33,774 bases of DNA from Sulfuritalea sp. (lineage in GTDB: Bacteria; Pseudomonadota; Gammaproteobacteria; Burkholderiales; Rhodocyclaceae): the NCBI GenBank assembly GCA_021738385.1, contig JAIPCF010000026.1, forward strand, positions 1 through 33,774. Reading direction: 5' to 3'. A program made the translations under genes and the position numbers. Each line of letters opens with the position of its first letter. Position 1 is the stretch's first letter. This document shows positions 8,253 to 19,272 of the stretch, piece after piece. Below the pieces are notes generated by a model, which saw only the letters and a list, made by a program, of their open reading frames with translations, searched no databases and was not told the DNA's origin.

Positions 8253-8265
8253 GTCGTACTCCCAA

Positions 8266-8481
8266 TCATGCCGCCATGGTCTGCGCGCCGGTGGCGGAGA
8301 GTTGATGAGGCGCGAGTGCATGAAGAGAAGACTTCAGCACGTCGCGCGCGCAACCGGTGCAGCGGCCACAGCAGGCGCCGACCCCAAGTTGCTCGCGTAG
8401 CTCTCTCAGACTGCAGCAGCCTTCAGCAACGGCGCTGCCAATATCGTTTTCAGTAACCGCGTTACAAATGCAGACATACAT
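8266..8481 (-). CDS. bfd: bacterioferritin-associated ferredoxin
   Basis: This is a 71-residue [2Fe-2S] protein that reduces bacterioferritin to mobilise stored iron. The four cluster cysteines fall exactly as in E. coli Bfd: Cys4 and Cys6 (MYVCIC) and Cys38 and Cys41 (CCGRC). Additional cysteines at 22, 23, 37 and 44 are present. The C-terminal tail after about residue 58 is unconserved. It lies 14 bases after hemP and 13 before bfr, in one transcription unit whose promoter carries a Fur box. That fits its known induction under iron starvation. Confidence 0.95.
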   Translation of the reverse strand: MYVCICNAVTENDIGSAVAEGCCSLRELREQLGVGACCGRCTGCARDVLKSSLHALAPHQLSATGAQTMAA

Positions 8482-8495
8482 GATGGTTTCCAGTC

Positions 8496-8678
8496 TTACT
8501 TGGTCAGGATCAGCTTGCCTTGGCGTGTGCGCCTCAGGCGATACGTTTCACCTTGGTGAATGATCTCGACTTCATCCTTGCTACCGAGCAATGCGGTACT
8601 GTCGAGCGGGCGCGGCGCCGATGTGCTTGCACGCTGTTTCTCGTTCGGCTTTTCCAGGTTGAAGGTGTCGGGGTTCAT
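8496..8678 (-). CDS. hemP: HemP/HmuP family hemin uptake protein
   Basis: This is a small protein of 60 residues with the HemP signature in its second half: a Ser-x-x-Leu-Leu-Gly segment (STALLGSKDEVEIIHQGE) followed by YRLRRTRQGKLILTK. HemP/HmuP proteins act as regulators or co-activators of haem uptake in several proteobacteria, where they usually precede haem receptor genes. Here the gene leads an operon for iron storage and ferric/ferrous uptake. The start at 8678 gives the usual family length; longer in-frame starts run through the Fur box and -10 and so cannot be on the transcript. The ribosome site is weak (GAG at about -12). Confidence 0.88.
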   Translation of the reverse strand: MNPDTFNLEKPNEKQRASTSAPRPLDSTALLGSKDEVEIIHQGETYRLRRTRQGKLILTK

Positions 8679-8705
8679 GAAGGGCGACTCATCGATACAA
8701 ATCTT

Positions 8706-8724
8706 AATGCGAATGATTCTCATT
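8706..8724 (-). promoter_or_regulatory. Fur box controlling hemP-bfd-bfr-ftr operon
   Basis: On the minus strand the site reads AATGAGAATCATTCGCATT. The core TGAGAAT-C-ATTCGCA matches the TGATAAT-n-ATTATCA Fur dyad at 11 of 14 half-site positions. It overlaps the -10 of the hemP promoter, the classic arrangement for repression by Fe-Fur. It also lies about 95 bases from the ppa -10, outside that promoter. Confidence 0.85.
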
Positions 8725-8744
8725 GAACTGAGTCGCTTTGTCAA
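8716..8744 (-). promoter_or_regulatory. sigma-70 promoter of the iron operon
   Basis: On the minus strand a perfect -35 TTGACA (8739-8744) is separated by exactly 17 bases from a -10 GAGAAT (8716-8721). The predicted transcript would start near 8709, about 30 bases before the hemP ATG. The -10 is inside the Fur box. Confidence 0.75.
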
Positions 8745-8818
8745 TAAGGGAATCAAAATTTGTCCCACATGGCCGAGTTCAGCCGGGTTTCGTCAGGAAG
8801 CTGAAATGTTCAGGACGC

Positions 8819-8824
8819 TATAAT
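8819..8824 (+). promoter_or_regulatory. -10 element of the ppa promoter
   Basis: A perfect TATAAT lies 27 bases before the ppa GTG start, which allows a leader of about 20 bases with the AAGGAG ribosome site. No good -35 hexamer is seen 16-18 bases upstream. Confidence 0.55.
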
Positions 8825-8850
8825 TGACCTTTAGCGTTAAGGAGCGTGTC

Positions 8851-9399
8851 GTGGGCCTGGATCGAGTTCCTTCCGGCAAGGATTTGCCGAATGATTTCAA
8901 CGTAGTCATCGAGATTTCGATGCATTCCGAGCCGATCAAGTATGAGGTTGATAAGGACTCGGGCGCGCTGTTCGTAGATCGTTTCATGTCCACGGCCATG
9001 CACTATCCCTGCAATTACGGCTATATACCTCATACCATCGCCGGCGATGGTGATCCGGTGGATGTGCTGGTGCTCTCCCAATTTGCTTTGCCGCCGGGTG
9101 TTGTGGTTCGCTGCCGTCCGATTGGCATGCTGAAAATGAACGACGAGGCTGGTGAAGATGCCAAACTGCTGGCGGTTCCCGTGGATAAACTGACGCCCAT
9201 GTATCACGATGTCGATAGTCCACGCGATCTGCCACAGATCGTGCTTGATCAGATATCGCACTTTTTCCAGCACTATAAGGATCTGGAGCCGGGCAAATTC
9301 GTCAAGGTGCTGGGCTGGGTTGGAGTAGAAGAAGCCAAGAAGGAAATTCTTGACGGTGTTGCAGCGTACAAAAACGCCAAGGACAAGCCCGCGTTCTAA
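8851..9399 (+). CDS. ppa: inorganic pyrophosphatase (family I)
   Basis: This is a cytoplasmic Mg-dependent soluble pyrophosphatase of 182 residues that hydrolyses PPi to two phosphates and pulls biosynthetic reactions forward. The full family I pattern is present: [18 protein letters not shown], the metal-binding DGDPVDVL, the RPIG segment and EDAKLLAVP with its catalytic Asp, then [11 protein letters not shown] chose the GTG at 8851 because AAGGAG lies six bases before it and the product then begins [13 protein letters not shown], as in betaproteobacterial homologues. An in-frame TTG at 8824 overlaps the -10. The gene is divergent from hemP and ends at a strong terminator. Confidence 0.96.
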   Translation: MGLDRVPSGKDLPNDFNVVIEISMHSEPIKYEVDKDSGALFVDRFMSTAMHYPCNYGYIPHTIAGDGDPVDVLVLSQFALPPGVVVRCRPIGMLKMNDEAGEDAKLLAVPVDKLTPMYHDVDSPRDLPQIVLDQISHFFQHYKDLEPGKFVKVLGWVGVEEAKKEILDGVAAYKNAKDKPAF

Positions 9400-9416
9400 G
9401 CTTTTGGGAGGCGACG

Positions 9417-9442
9417 AAGCCCACCTTGCGGTGGGCTTTTTT
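9417..9442 (+). terminator. intrinsic terminator after ppa
   Basis: AAGCCCACC at 9417-9425 pairs perfectly with GGTGGGCTT at 9430-9438 around a TTGC loop and runs into six T (9437-9442). It lies 17 bases after the ppa stop. Confidence 0.95.
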
Positions 9443-9515
9443 GTGTCTGCCAAACTCCGCTGTGGTACCTGGCATTTCAGCCTGACTCACACGGTGGAAT
9501 TCCACTGCCTTCCGC

Positions 9516-9528
9516 TATAGTTAGCCCT

Positions 9529-9529
<1 letters not shown>
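9516..9529 (+). promoter_or_regulatory. -10 element abutting nadE; possible leaderless start
   Basis: TATAGT at 9516-9521 ends eight bases before the nadE ATG at 9529, so transcription would be expected to begin at or next to the A of the start codon. No Shine-Dalgarno sequence is present between them. The -35 is weak. Confidence 0.45.
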
Positions 9530-11527
<1,998 letters not shown>

Positions 11528-11603
11528 TTTGGCAAACTGGTGGGCCTATCCCCTGGCTCCTTTCCCAAGGAAAGTGGTGACCAGATCGGCTCGCTGCGCT
11601 CGA

Positions 11604-12203
11604 CTACTTTTTGTTGGCGAGAAGCACCACGGTGGCGCCTGCACCACCTTCGGCGGCACGCGCCTGACAAAAGGCTAGAACTTCACGTCGCTGGCTTAAC
11701 CATCCCAAAACCAGTTTCTTCAGCACGGGCTCGCGGCCCGGCGAGCTAAGACCTTTGCCGTGCACGATGCGTACGCATCGGTAGCCGTGCTGCTGGCATT
11801 CGGGAAGAAACACGGACACGGCGTTTCGCGCCTGATCGCGATTCATGCCATGCAGGTCAAGTTTGTCCTGTGTTACCCAACGCCCCCGTCTCAGATCCCG
11901 GAGCCAGGTTTTCGGCAGGCCGTCACGGCGCCAGGCTGCTTCATCGCCTCCCTCTAGATACAGGTCCAGCAGGACTGGGCCGTGAAGGGATTCCTTGAGT
12001 GCGGCCTTTTCATCAAAGAGATGTTGACGCGGTATCGGCAGTGGCAATGCAGGCTGATGGTGAACACGATCCCACTTTAGCGGCTCGACATTGGCCACCG
12101 CAGTTTGAAATGCAGCAATATCTTCCGCCGTACCTCCCGGTTTTTTGGGTCCTGTTTTCAGTGCGATGCGTTTGCTCACCTTTGAGGCTTCTCGACCTGC
12201 CAT
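11604..12203 (-). CDS. Smr (MutS2 C-terminal type) domain protein
   Basis: This is a 199-residue cytoplasmic protein with a C-terminal Smr domain (about 110-199), showing the signatures LDLHGM, RIVHGKG and the terminal GAGATVVLL strand. The N-terminal half is basic, Pro-rich and probably disordered. Smr domains nick or bind nucleic acid, and stand-alone versions in proteobacteria (YdaL/SmrA-SmrB type) have endonuclease activity, in SmrB on stalled-ribosome mRNA. Which role applies here cannot be told from sequence. It starts 27 bases after the trxB stop with only a weak ribosome site, suggesting co-transcription. It converges on glnB. Confidence 0.88.
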   Translation of the reverse strand: MAGREASKVSKRIALKTGPKKPGGTAEDIAAFQTAVANVEPLKWDRVHHQPALPLPIPRQHLFDEKAALKESLHGPVLLDLYLEGGDEAAWRRDGLPKTWLRDLRRGRWVTQDKLDLHGMNRDQARNAVSVFLPECQQHGYRCVRIVHGKGLSSPGREPVLKKLVLGWLSQRREVLAFCQARAAEGGAGATVVLLANKK

Positions 12204-12230
12204 CCGCGTCCCGGGAGACAGTTTGTTTTA

Positions 12231-13214
<984 letters not shown>

Positions 13215-13396
13215 TTATATAGTTGGGCGGTCCGGCTTCGATTTCAAACAGCGCAAGCAGGTAACACGGGCAAGAGCCGAGTTCTCGACTCACGCGCGAG
13301 AATAGGCAAGAATGCAGTCCAATGGGTAGCGTCTGGTGCAGCTTTTCCAGGCGGGCAACACTTGCAGGCAAAGCTAGGCAAAAAATAAGCGGCCAC

Positions 13397-13424
13397 ACGT
13401 ATGGCCGAAAACGTATGGCCGAAA
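13397..13424 (+). repeat. 14-bp perfect tandem duplication upstream of the cyclase
   Basis: ACGTATGGCCGAAA occurs twice head to tail (13397-13410 and 13411-13424), ending 17 bases before the cyclase ATG. Each copy brings an ATG in a different frame; the second (13415) is in frame with the cyclase and could add nine residues, but has no ribosome site. Confidence 0.9.
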
Positions 13425-13441
13425 ACAATCGAGGAATACGC

Positions 13442-15337
13442 ATGACCCGACCCCTCTGGCTAACTGGTGAATCCTTTCGTAAAGTCTGGCAGTTTCTTGC
13501 CGTGACTGTTCTGGCACTGCTGATATCCCTGGGGAGCGAACGGCTGGGCTGGTTGCAAGACTACGAGAACATTTACTACGACTACTGGCACCAGCTCTCA
13601 GGGCAGCGCAAAGAGGCGAAACATGCCGCCGTCATTGCTGTAGATGATGACACGCTGCTGCAGTACAAGGATGACCCCTTGGCGTTCTGGCAGCCGATTT
13701 TTGCCGTGGCGATGCAAAACCTCACCGATGCCGGCGTCAAATCAATTGGTCTGGATTTCATCTATGCGGTCAGCGCCGAGGCTTGGCTGCGCAAGTTGAA
13801 TCTGCCGGACAGCGAGGTCTCGCGCAATTACGATGCGCCATTTCGTGGCCAGCTGGCTGAGGGCAATAAAGTCCTTATTGCGCAATTGGTGGAAACTTCG
13901 CAGGGCGATATGGAAGTCATGGGGCCGCCGCAGGAGCACTTGCTGATGATGCCCAATGGCGCTTTCGATACCGGCATTGCCAATCTGTACCCGGACAACG
14001 ACAAGCTGGTAAGAACCTTTTATCCTGTGGTGATTCCTAATCCAGAGTTTCCCGGTTTGGGTTTTGCCATGCAACTGGTGTTGCGCGCGACAGGTGGCGA
14101 CAGCATGGCCGAGAGCTGGACCTTCGCTGGCGAGACCTATCCACGCCAACGCGAGCGCCGCCGAATAGGCTTCGTTGGACCGCCGGGCAGCATGTTGACT
14201 GTTTCGATGAGCAAATTGTTGAAGCCCGATGCGCTCGACGATCCTCAGGTGAAAGCGCTCAAGGGTCGATCGGTGATCATCGCGCCAAACAACATTGGCA
14301 CCTCGGATCGGCATTTCACGCCCTACTCACGCGTCTTGCCCTGGCATTCGGCCGAACCGATGATCGGCGGCGAAGTTCACGCCAATGTGATCGAGACCAT
14401 TCTCTCCGGTGTGTACCCTCGCAATCTTTCGCACTGGATCGAGTGGCCGGCTCTTGTAATATTGTTGGCTGCAGCAGTAACCTGGTTTTTACGATTGCAC
14501 CCAATCGGTGGGCTGGGCGTGGGTGTCGGACTTTCAATTTTCATCCTCTTTCCGGCATACGAGTTGTTTCAGAAAGACCTGTTGTTGTCGGTGGCCCCCA
14601 TGCATGTTGCCCTGGCTACCGCCTATCTGGCGACATTGGCACTGCGCCTGACGGGTGAAGAAAGGCAGCGCGCTCAGCTCAAGAACATGTTCGGTCAGTA
14701 TGTGTCCGACGTAGTGGTCGACAAACTGATTGCGGAAGGCCAGCGACCGAATCTGCGCGGCGAAAAACTCGACGTGTCGGTACTGTTTTCAGATATCCGC
14801 AATTTCACGACGATTTCGGAAAAGCTCGATGCTGAAGAAGTCGTTGAAATGCTTAATGCGTATTTTTCGCTGGCTTGCGAGCCAATACTTGAGCAGGGCG
14901 GCATGGTGAACAAGTTTATCGGCGACGCAGTCATGGCGGTGTTTGGCTCACCCGTGCCTTATGACGACCACGCGCGGCGAGCTTTGCTGGCGGCAAAGGG
15001 AATGGCTCGAGAGGCTGAAAAATTCAAGGCATGGATGGAGACGCGCTTTCCCGATCGAGGCTTACCCGAGTTTGCCATTGGCGTCGGAGTCCACAGCGGG
15101 CCCGCCGTCATGGGTGACATTGGCTCTCTCAAGCGGCGTGAATTCACCGCCATTGGCGATACGGTCAACGCAGCGTCACGACTGGAGGGTGCGACCAAGG
15201 AACTGGGTTGCGTCATCGCCGCAAGTTCGGTATCTGTCAATGCCGGGGGAGAGGGGATCAGCACGGGTCGCCGCGAAGTGATTCATGTCAAGGGCAAGGC
15301 GGAACCTATTGAAGTTTTCGAGATCTTGATAGATTGA
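13442..15337 (+). CDS. CHASE2-domain class III adenylate cyclase, membrane-bound
   Basis: This is a 631-residue membrane receptor cyclase. Order: a membrane helix (about 16-33), an extracytoplasmic CHASE2 sensor (about 35-325), three closely spaced helices (about 335-410), then a cytoplasmic class III cyclase domain (about 440-630). Metal-binding Asp451 (FSDIRNFT) and Asp495 (NKFIGD) are present. Lys491 and the Asp-Thr in AIGDTVNAASR match adenine-selective cyclases, and Asn and Arg of that motif are the transition-state residues. It should make cAMP in response to an unknown periplasmic signal. GAGGA lies six bases before the chosen ATG. It leads a seven-gene co-oriented cluster with 180 bases before the next gene. 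Confidence 0.93.
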   Translation: MTRPLWLTGESFRKVWQFLAVTVLALLISLGSERLGWLQDYENIYYDYWHQLSGQRKEAKHAAVIAVDDDTLLQYKDDPLAFWQPIFAVAMQNLTDAGVKSIGLDFIYAVSAEAWLRKLNLPDSEVSRNYDAPFRGQLAEGNKVLIAQLVETSQGDMEVMGPPQEHLLMMPNGAFDTGIANLYPDNDKLVRTFYPVVIPNPEFPGLGFAMQLVLRATGGDSMAESWTFAGETYPRQRERRRIGFVGPPGSMLTVSMSKLLKPDALDDPQVKALKGRSVIIAPNNIGTSDRHFTPYSRVLPWHSAEPMIGGEVHANVIETILSGVYPRNLSHWIEWPALVILLAAAVTWFLRLHPIGGLGVGVGLSIFILFPAYELFQKDLLLSVAPMHVALATAYLATLALRLTGEERQRAQLKNMFGQYVSDVVVDKLIAEGQRPNLRGEKLDVSVLFSDIRNFTTISEKLDAEEVVEMLNAYFSLACEPILEQGGMVNKFIGDAVMAVFGSPVPYDDHARRALLAAKGMAREAEKFKAWMETRFPDRGLPEFAIGVGVHSGPAVMGDIGSLKRREFTAIGDTVNAASRLEGATKELGCVIAASSVSVNAGGEGISTGRREVIHVKGKAEPIEVFEILID

Positions 15338-15517
15338 GCCCTAGAGTGGTTCGAGTGCAACCAAGAGGAAGTGCACCATGATCCAAAGTATTGATATTTA
15401 TGATTTAGCTGAGATAATCAGACTATCGGTCGCGGATTCAGGTCGATATCATCCAACGAGAGACCTATGTTGATAAGTACTTTTCCCCGCAGATGTTGGT
15501 GGCAAGTAAACACCGCA

Positions 15518-17461
15518 ATGAAACTCTGGATCCATAAAAGCATAGTTGTACTAGCCGCGTTAGTTTGTACTGGAACTGCCATGGGGCAGGCGCCTGCGAA
15601 CGAAACCCGGGTTGCCCTGATCATCGGTAATTCAAACTACAAATCTGCGCCACTGGAAAATCCGGCAAACGATGCCAGCGATCTGGCTAACGCGCTTGAA
15701 AAAAGAGGATTCGTCGTTCTGGTTCGAGAGAACGTGGGTGAGCGAGGTCTGAAAGAAGCGGTGGATGTCTTTGCCAAACATCTGAAGAAAGGTGGCATAG
15801 GTCTATTCTTCTTTGCTGGGCACGGCATTCAGCTGAAGGATCAGAACTTTCTCATACCGGTGGACATCGGGTTCGACAGCGAGGCCGACATCACTTACAA
15901 GTCCGTCAGTGCAGAGTACGTACTCTCGCGCATGGCTGAGGCCGGCAACCGGGTCAATGTGGTCATTCTGGACGCCTGTCGCAACAACCCTTATCAGGCA
16001 TCGGGGCGGACCAGCAGCAAAGGCCTGGGTGTCATGAACGTCGGTCGCGCCGAGAAGGGTACCTTTATCGCCTATGCGACTTCGCCAGGGTCAACCGCCG
16101 CCGACGGCAAGGGCCGCAACGGCTTGTACACCAAGAATTTGCTGGCGGCGCTGGATACTGGGGATACTGATATTGACAAGGTGTTCGGTCGTGTTCGCAC
16201 CGGGGTGGTACGCGAAACCGGGGGGGCGCAAGTACCCTGGACTTCAAGTTCGGTGATTGGCAATTTCTATTTCGATGCGGCCGAGGATCTTGCTGCCATG
16301 CGGCGCCCCGTAAAACCTTTACCGGTCAGGGCAGAAGAGACGGCTGCGCCAGCCGCGCCGTATAACCCTGTTGAAGAAGCTGCGTATTGGGAGCAGATCA
16401 AGAACAGTCGCGATCCGGCGGATTACATCGGGTATCTGGAAAAGTATTCCGGGGCGCGGCGTGCCGCCTACGCACGCTGGATGGCGCAGAAGTTTGGCGG
16501 CGTGGTGCCCGACCGGCCCGCAGCCTCGGCAAACGCGGCGCAATCGTCTCAATTGGCGATGGCTTCGCCAGGCCGAGTTTCATCGCCGTCCACGGCGGTG
16601 GCGAGTGGAGCCGCGTTGCCTTCGGCCGGCACAATCATCCGCGATTGTCAGGAATGTCCGGAACTTGTCACGGTGCCCGGGGGAGAGTTCGTAATGGGCA
16701 GCGGCCCCAAGGAGCGGATGCGCGAACCCGATGAGCTGCCGCCACATCCTGTGCGCGTTGCGGGGCCTTTTGCCGTGGGGAAGTTCGAAATTACTCGCGC
16801 CCAGTATGCCGTTTTTGTCAGGGAGACGAGTCGCGAACATCCGCCAGGTTGTCATTCACTGAATGGCGGTCGATTCCACAAGAATGCGAAGGCAAACTGG
16901 CAGGATCCAGGATTTGACCAGAAAGACAACGAGCCTGTAGTTTGCGTCAGTTGGGAAGACGCCGAGGCGTATGTCGCATGGCTAAGCAAAAAAACCTCCA
17001 GGTCGTATCGGCTGCTGAACGAGGCCGAATGGGAATATGTGGCACGCGCAGGAAGTACCGGGCGTCGGCACTGGGATGATCCGGAACAAGGCGCGGTATG
17101 TCGCTACGCCAGTGTTGCAGATTCGTCCGCCAAGCGCCTTTTGCCCGGAATGCCATTGTTTCCCTGCTCCGACGGGATCGAAAAACTGGCGCCAGTAGGG
17201 CGGTTTCCAGCCAACACCTTTGGCCTACATGACATGATGGGCAATGCTTGGGAATGGGTCGAGGACTGCTGGAACGAAGGCTATGCTGGTGCTCCGAATA
17301 CCGCACAGCCTAGATTGTCGGGAAGTTGCACCGAACGTGCGTTCCGCGGTGGCGCATGGAATAGTGGCCCTACTACCGTGCGCAGCGCCTACCGGGATCG
17401 TGAATCGAAGAATGAACGCCACGACAATCTTGGGTTTCGCGTGGCGCGATCGTTGCCGTGA
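15518..17461 (+). CDS. secreted caspase-like protease fused to a formylglycine-generating-enzyme-like domain
   Basis: The product is 647 residues with a signal peptide (MKLWIHKSIVVLAALVCTG, cleavage near AMG-QA). A peptidase C14 caspase/metacaspase domain (about 25-255) has the catalytic dyad His102 (FFFAGHG) and Cys154 (LDACRNN). A Pro/Ala/Ser-rich linker (about 270-375) follows, then a sulfatase-modifying-factor (FGE-sulfatase) domain (about 380-645; VPGGEFVMGS, WEYVARAG, GNAWEWVEDCW, RGGAWNS, GFRVAR). The dyad is intact, so protease activity is expected, probably Arg/Lys-directed as in other bacterial orthocaspases. FGE-like domains often have non-enzymatic binding roles. A start 17 codons upstream is possible but spoils the signal peptide. 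The next caspase gene begins at its stop. Confidence 0.9.
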   Translation: MKLWIHKSIVVLAALVCTGTAMGQAPANETRVALIIGNSNYKSAPLENPANDASDLANALEKRGFVVLVRENVGERGLKEAVDVFAKHLKKGGIGLFFFAGHGIQLKDQNFLIPVDIGFDSEADITYKSVSAEYVLSRMAEAGNRVNVVILDACRNNPYQASGRTSSKGLGVMNVGRAEKGTFIAYATSPGSTAADGKGRNGLYTKNLLAALDTGDTDIDKVFGRVRTGVVRETGGAQVPWTSSSVIGNFYFDAAEDLAAMRRPVKPLPVRAEETAAPAAPYNPVEEAAYWEQIKNSRDPADYIGYLEKYSGARRAAYARWMAQKFGGVVPDRPAASANAAQSSQLAMASPGRVSSPSTAVASGAALPSAGTIIRDCQECPELVTVPGGEFVMGSGPKERMREPDELPPHPVRVAGPFAVGKFEITRAQYAVFVRETSREHPPGCHSLNGGRFHKNAKANWQDPGFDQKDNEPVVCVSWEDAEAYVAWLSKKTSRSYRLLNEAEWEYVARAGSTGRRHWDDPEQGAVCRYASVADSSAKRLLPGMPLFPCSDGIEKLAPVGRFPANTFGLHDMMGNAWEWVEDCWNEGYAGAPNTAQPRLSGSCTERAFRGGAWNSGPTTVRSAYRDRESKNERHDNLGFRVARSLP

Positions 17462-17514
17462 CCCGGCTACGATCTGGCGGGGTACCGCCAGGACTGGATT
17501 CGCCAAATAGCGAG

Positions 17515-18927
17515 ATGCGTCGTCAGTTGGTGCTGGGTAGCGGCGCAGGCTTGGCCTTGGGTGCATTGGGGTTCTCACCAGACGCCGTCGCGCAGATCGC
17601 TGGCGAGCCGATCCAGGACGTGTATGTTCCGCGCAAAAAGTATGCGCTTCTGATCGGTAACCGGGACTATCCCAACCGGAAGGACATTGCTCCGGCGCAC
17701 AAGAATGTTCGCGACATCAAGGAAGTTCTTGAGTACTACGAATTCAAGGTCTCGGAATATCTTGATCTTGATGCGACAGCGATGACTCGGGCACTGGCCG
17801 AGTTCAGTACCCAGATGCGTAAAGCCGGCGAAACCGGATTGCCCGGCGGAGTTGCCGTGGTGTTTTATTTTTGCGGCCACGGTTTTCAGTCCGCGGGCAA
17901 CAACTATCTGGTTCCAGCGGGTGTTGACCCTTCATCGGAAAAAGCGTTGAGCCAGGCCCTGGCATTGCAGGAGGATATCCTGGCGGCATTTCCTCAACGT
18001 TATCCCGGCATCAGTATCGCGTTGATAGATGCCTGCCGCACTGACCCGACAATCCGCCGAGGGGTTGATGACTTCAACCAGATCAAAGCGCCCGAGGGCA
18101 TGCTGGTGTTCTTTGCTACACGTGCCGGTCGTCCAGCCCTAGCCCCCATCAGTCCGGATCGCAATACTTTTTTTGCCGGGGCCTTGGTGGATATTCTGCG
18201 TGAAGCCAATGGTGTAACTCCGATTGACGATCTTTTCCGTATTGCTGCAGTCGAGTGCAAGTCGCGCGTTCAGTCTGAATTCGACAAGGCTGGTATAAAA
18301 ATTCCGCCGCAGTTCCCTGAAAGCACCATCAATCTGCGTGGTCGCTTCCTGATTCGCAATCGAATTCTTGAATTGCGGCGCTCCGAGCGCAAGCAACAGC
18401 AGTTTCTGACATCCGATGGCAAGCTAATTGATGCAGCAACACTGGAGAAACGCTGGGAAGCTATCCTGAATACCCGGCGGCCGTCACAACTGCTGCGATT
18501 GTGCGAGAAGTTCGAAAAGGAGTTTCCGGGCAGCGAATTCAGTCAGCAGGTGAAAGCGACGATCTCAGGTGCCCGGCAAGCACTGGACAGCCAGCGCTCT
18601 GCAGGGATATCCAGCGATCTTTTTTCCGACACCGTGGGCGACAAGGACTTTCGGGATGATCTGGCCAAGGCGTTGCGTGGCGACAAGGATTCGGCGCATC
18701 GCCTGGCTATCGCTTTTCGTGAGGGCACATCCGGGGTCGCTGCGAGTCCGCGCCGGACAGAGCAGTGGCTTCGTTTCGCGGCGGAGTTGGGCAACGGTAT
18801 CGCCAGTTGGGAGCTTTCCGAAATCTACAATCAGGCCGGGCAGGTTGGGGACGCGGCCCGATTTGAGAACAAGGCTCTTGATCTTGGTTACCGGCCGCCA
18901 CCCCGCTTGGCTACGCGAGGCTACTGA
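17515..18927 (+). CDS. secreted caspase-like protease with C-terminal Sel1-like repeats
   Basis: This is a second caspase-fold (peptidase C14) protein of 470 residues. The N-terminus MRRQLVLGSGAGLALGALGF ending in AVAQ looks like a Tat- or Sec-type export signal. The caspase domain spans about 40-290 with His122 (FYFCGHG) and Cys174 (IDACRTD). A helical linker follows, and Sel1/TPR-like repeats (about 385-460: AHRLAIAFREG, AAELGNGIASWELSEIY) could bind a protein partner. A GTG at 17458 overlaps the previous stop as GTGA and would add 19 residues; neither start has a good ribosome site, and I prefer 17515 for the signal peptide. It differs clearly from the first caspase, so the pair is not a recent duplication. 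Confidence 0.88.
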   Translation: MRRQLVLGSGAGLALGALGFSPDAVAQIAGEPIQDVYVPRKKYALLIGNRDYPNRKDIAPAHKNVRDIKEVLEYYEFKVSEYLDLDATAMTRALAEFSTQMRKAGETGLPGGVAVVFYFCGHGFQSAGNNYLVPAGVDPSSEKALSQALALQEDILAAFPQRYPGISIALIDACRTDPTIRRGVDDFNQIKAPEGMLVFFATRAGRPALAPISPDRNTFFAGALVDILREANGVTPIDDLFRIAAVECKSRVQSEFDKAGIKIPPQFPESTINLRGRFLIRNRILELRRSERKQQQFLTSDGKLIDAATLEKRWEAILNTRRPSQLLRLCEKFEKEFPGSEFSQQVKATISGARQALDSQRSAGISSDLFSDTVGDKDFRDDLAKALRGDKDSAHRLAIAFREGTSGVAASPRRTEQWLRFAAELGNGIASWELSEIYNQAGQVGDAARFENKALDLGYRPPPRLATRGY

Positions 18928-19272
18928 AACTATTGGTAAGAACGGTTTTCTGCATTGCCAGATGCCGTATTGCCAGCGCCGAGTTTTGCAAGATCGCGCT
19001 ACGACCAGCTAGATCGATTGCGTTGCACCTCCGGCGAGTTCTGCAAGACCAAATCCATACGTGCTTGCGCAAGGCACAAATGTTTTGGTGGCACGTTGTC
19101 AAAACAGTGTCCAGATCAAGTAACACCTGCCCACCAATTTTGTGTAAATATTGTTACAGGACCATGGTTTAGCATCGGCGCTACGTGAGGCGTGAATGGT
19201 ACTATCGACTTCCCAGCCAACCCTCTAGCACAATACGGGTTCTGCTGGTCTGGAGGATTGGGGAGACGTTTT
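18928..19272. other. intergenic region ahead of tpsB
   Basis: About 345 bases without a supportable gene. It holds an imperfect direct repeat (CGAGTTTTGCAAGA at 18980-18993 and CGAGTTCTGCAAGA at 19035-19048, 55 bases apart), the CRP-like dyad at 19143-19158, and the tpsB ribosome site GGGGAG at 19260-19265. It is long enough to carry an independent tpsB promoter, and base composition drops to AT-rich near 19120-19160. Confidence 0.5.
19143..19158. promoter_or_regulatory. CRP-like dyad upstream of tpsB
   Basis: TGTAA-ATATTG-TTACA is a perfect 5-bp inverted repeat with six-base spacing. It differs from the CRP consensus TGTGA-N6-TCACA by one symmetric base per half-site. It lies 130 bases before the tpsB start. 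Other CRP/FNR-family or response regulators could equally use it. Confidence 0.35.

Noticed and set aside
8818-9453. 211-residue minus-strand frame opposite ppa
   Set aside because: ppa is unambiguous. The opposite frame runs through the ppa terminator and promoter.
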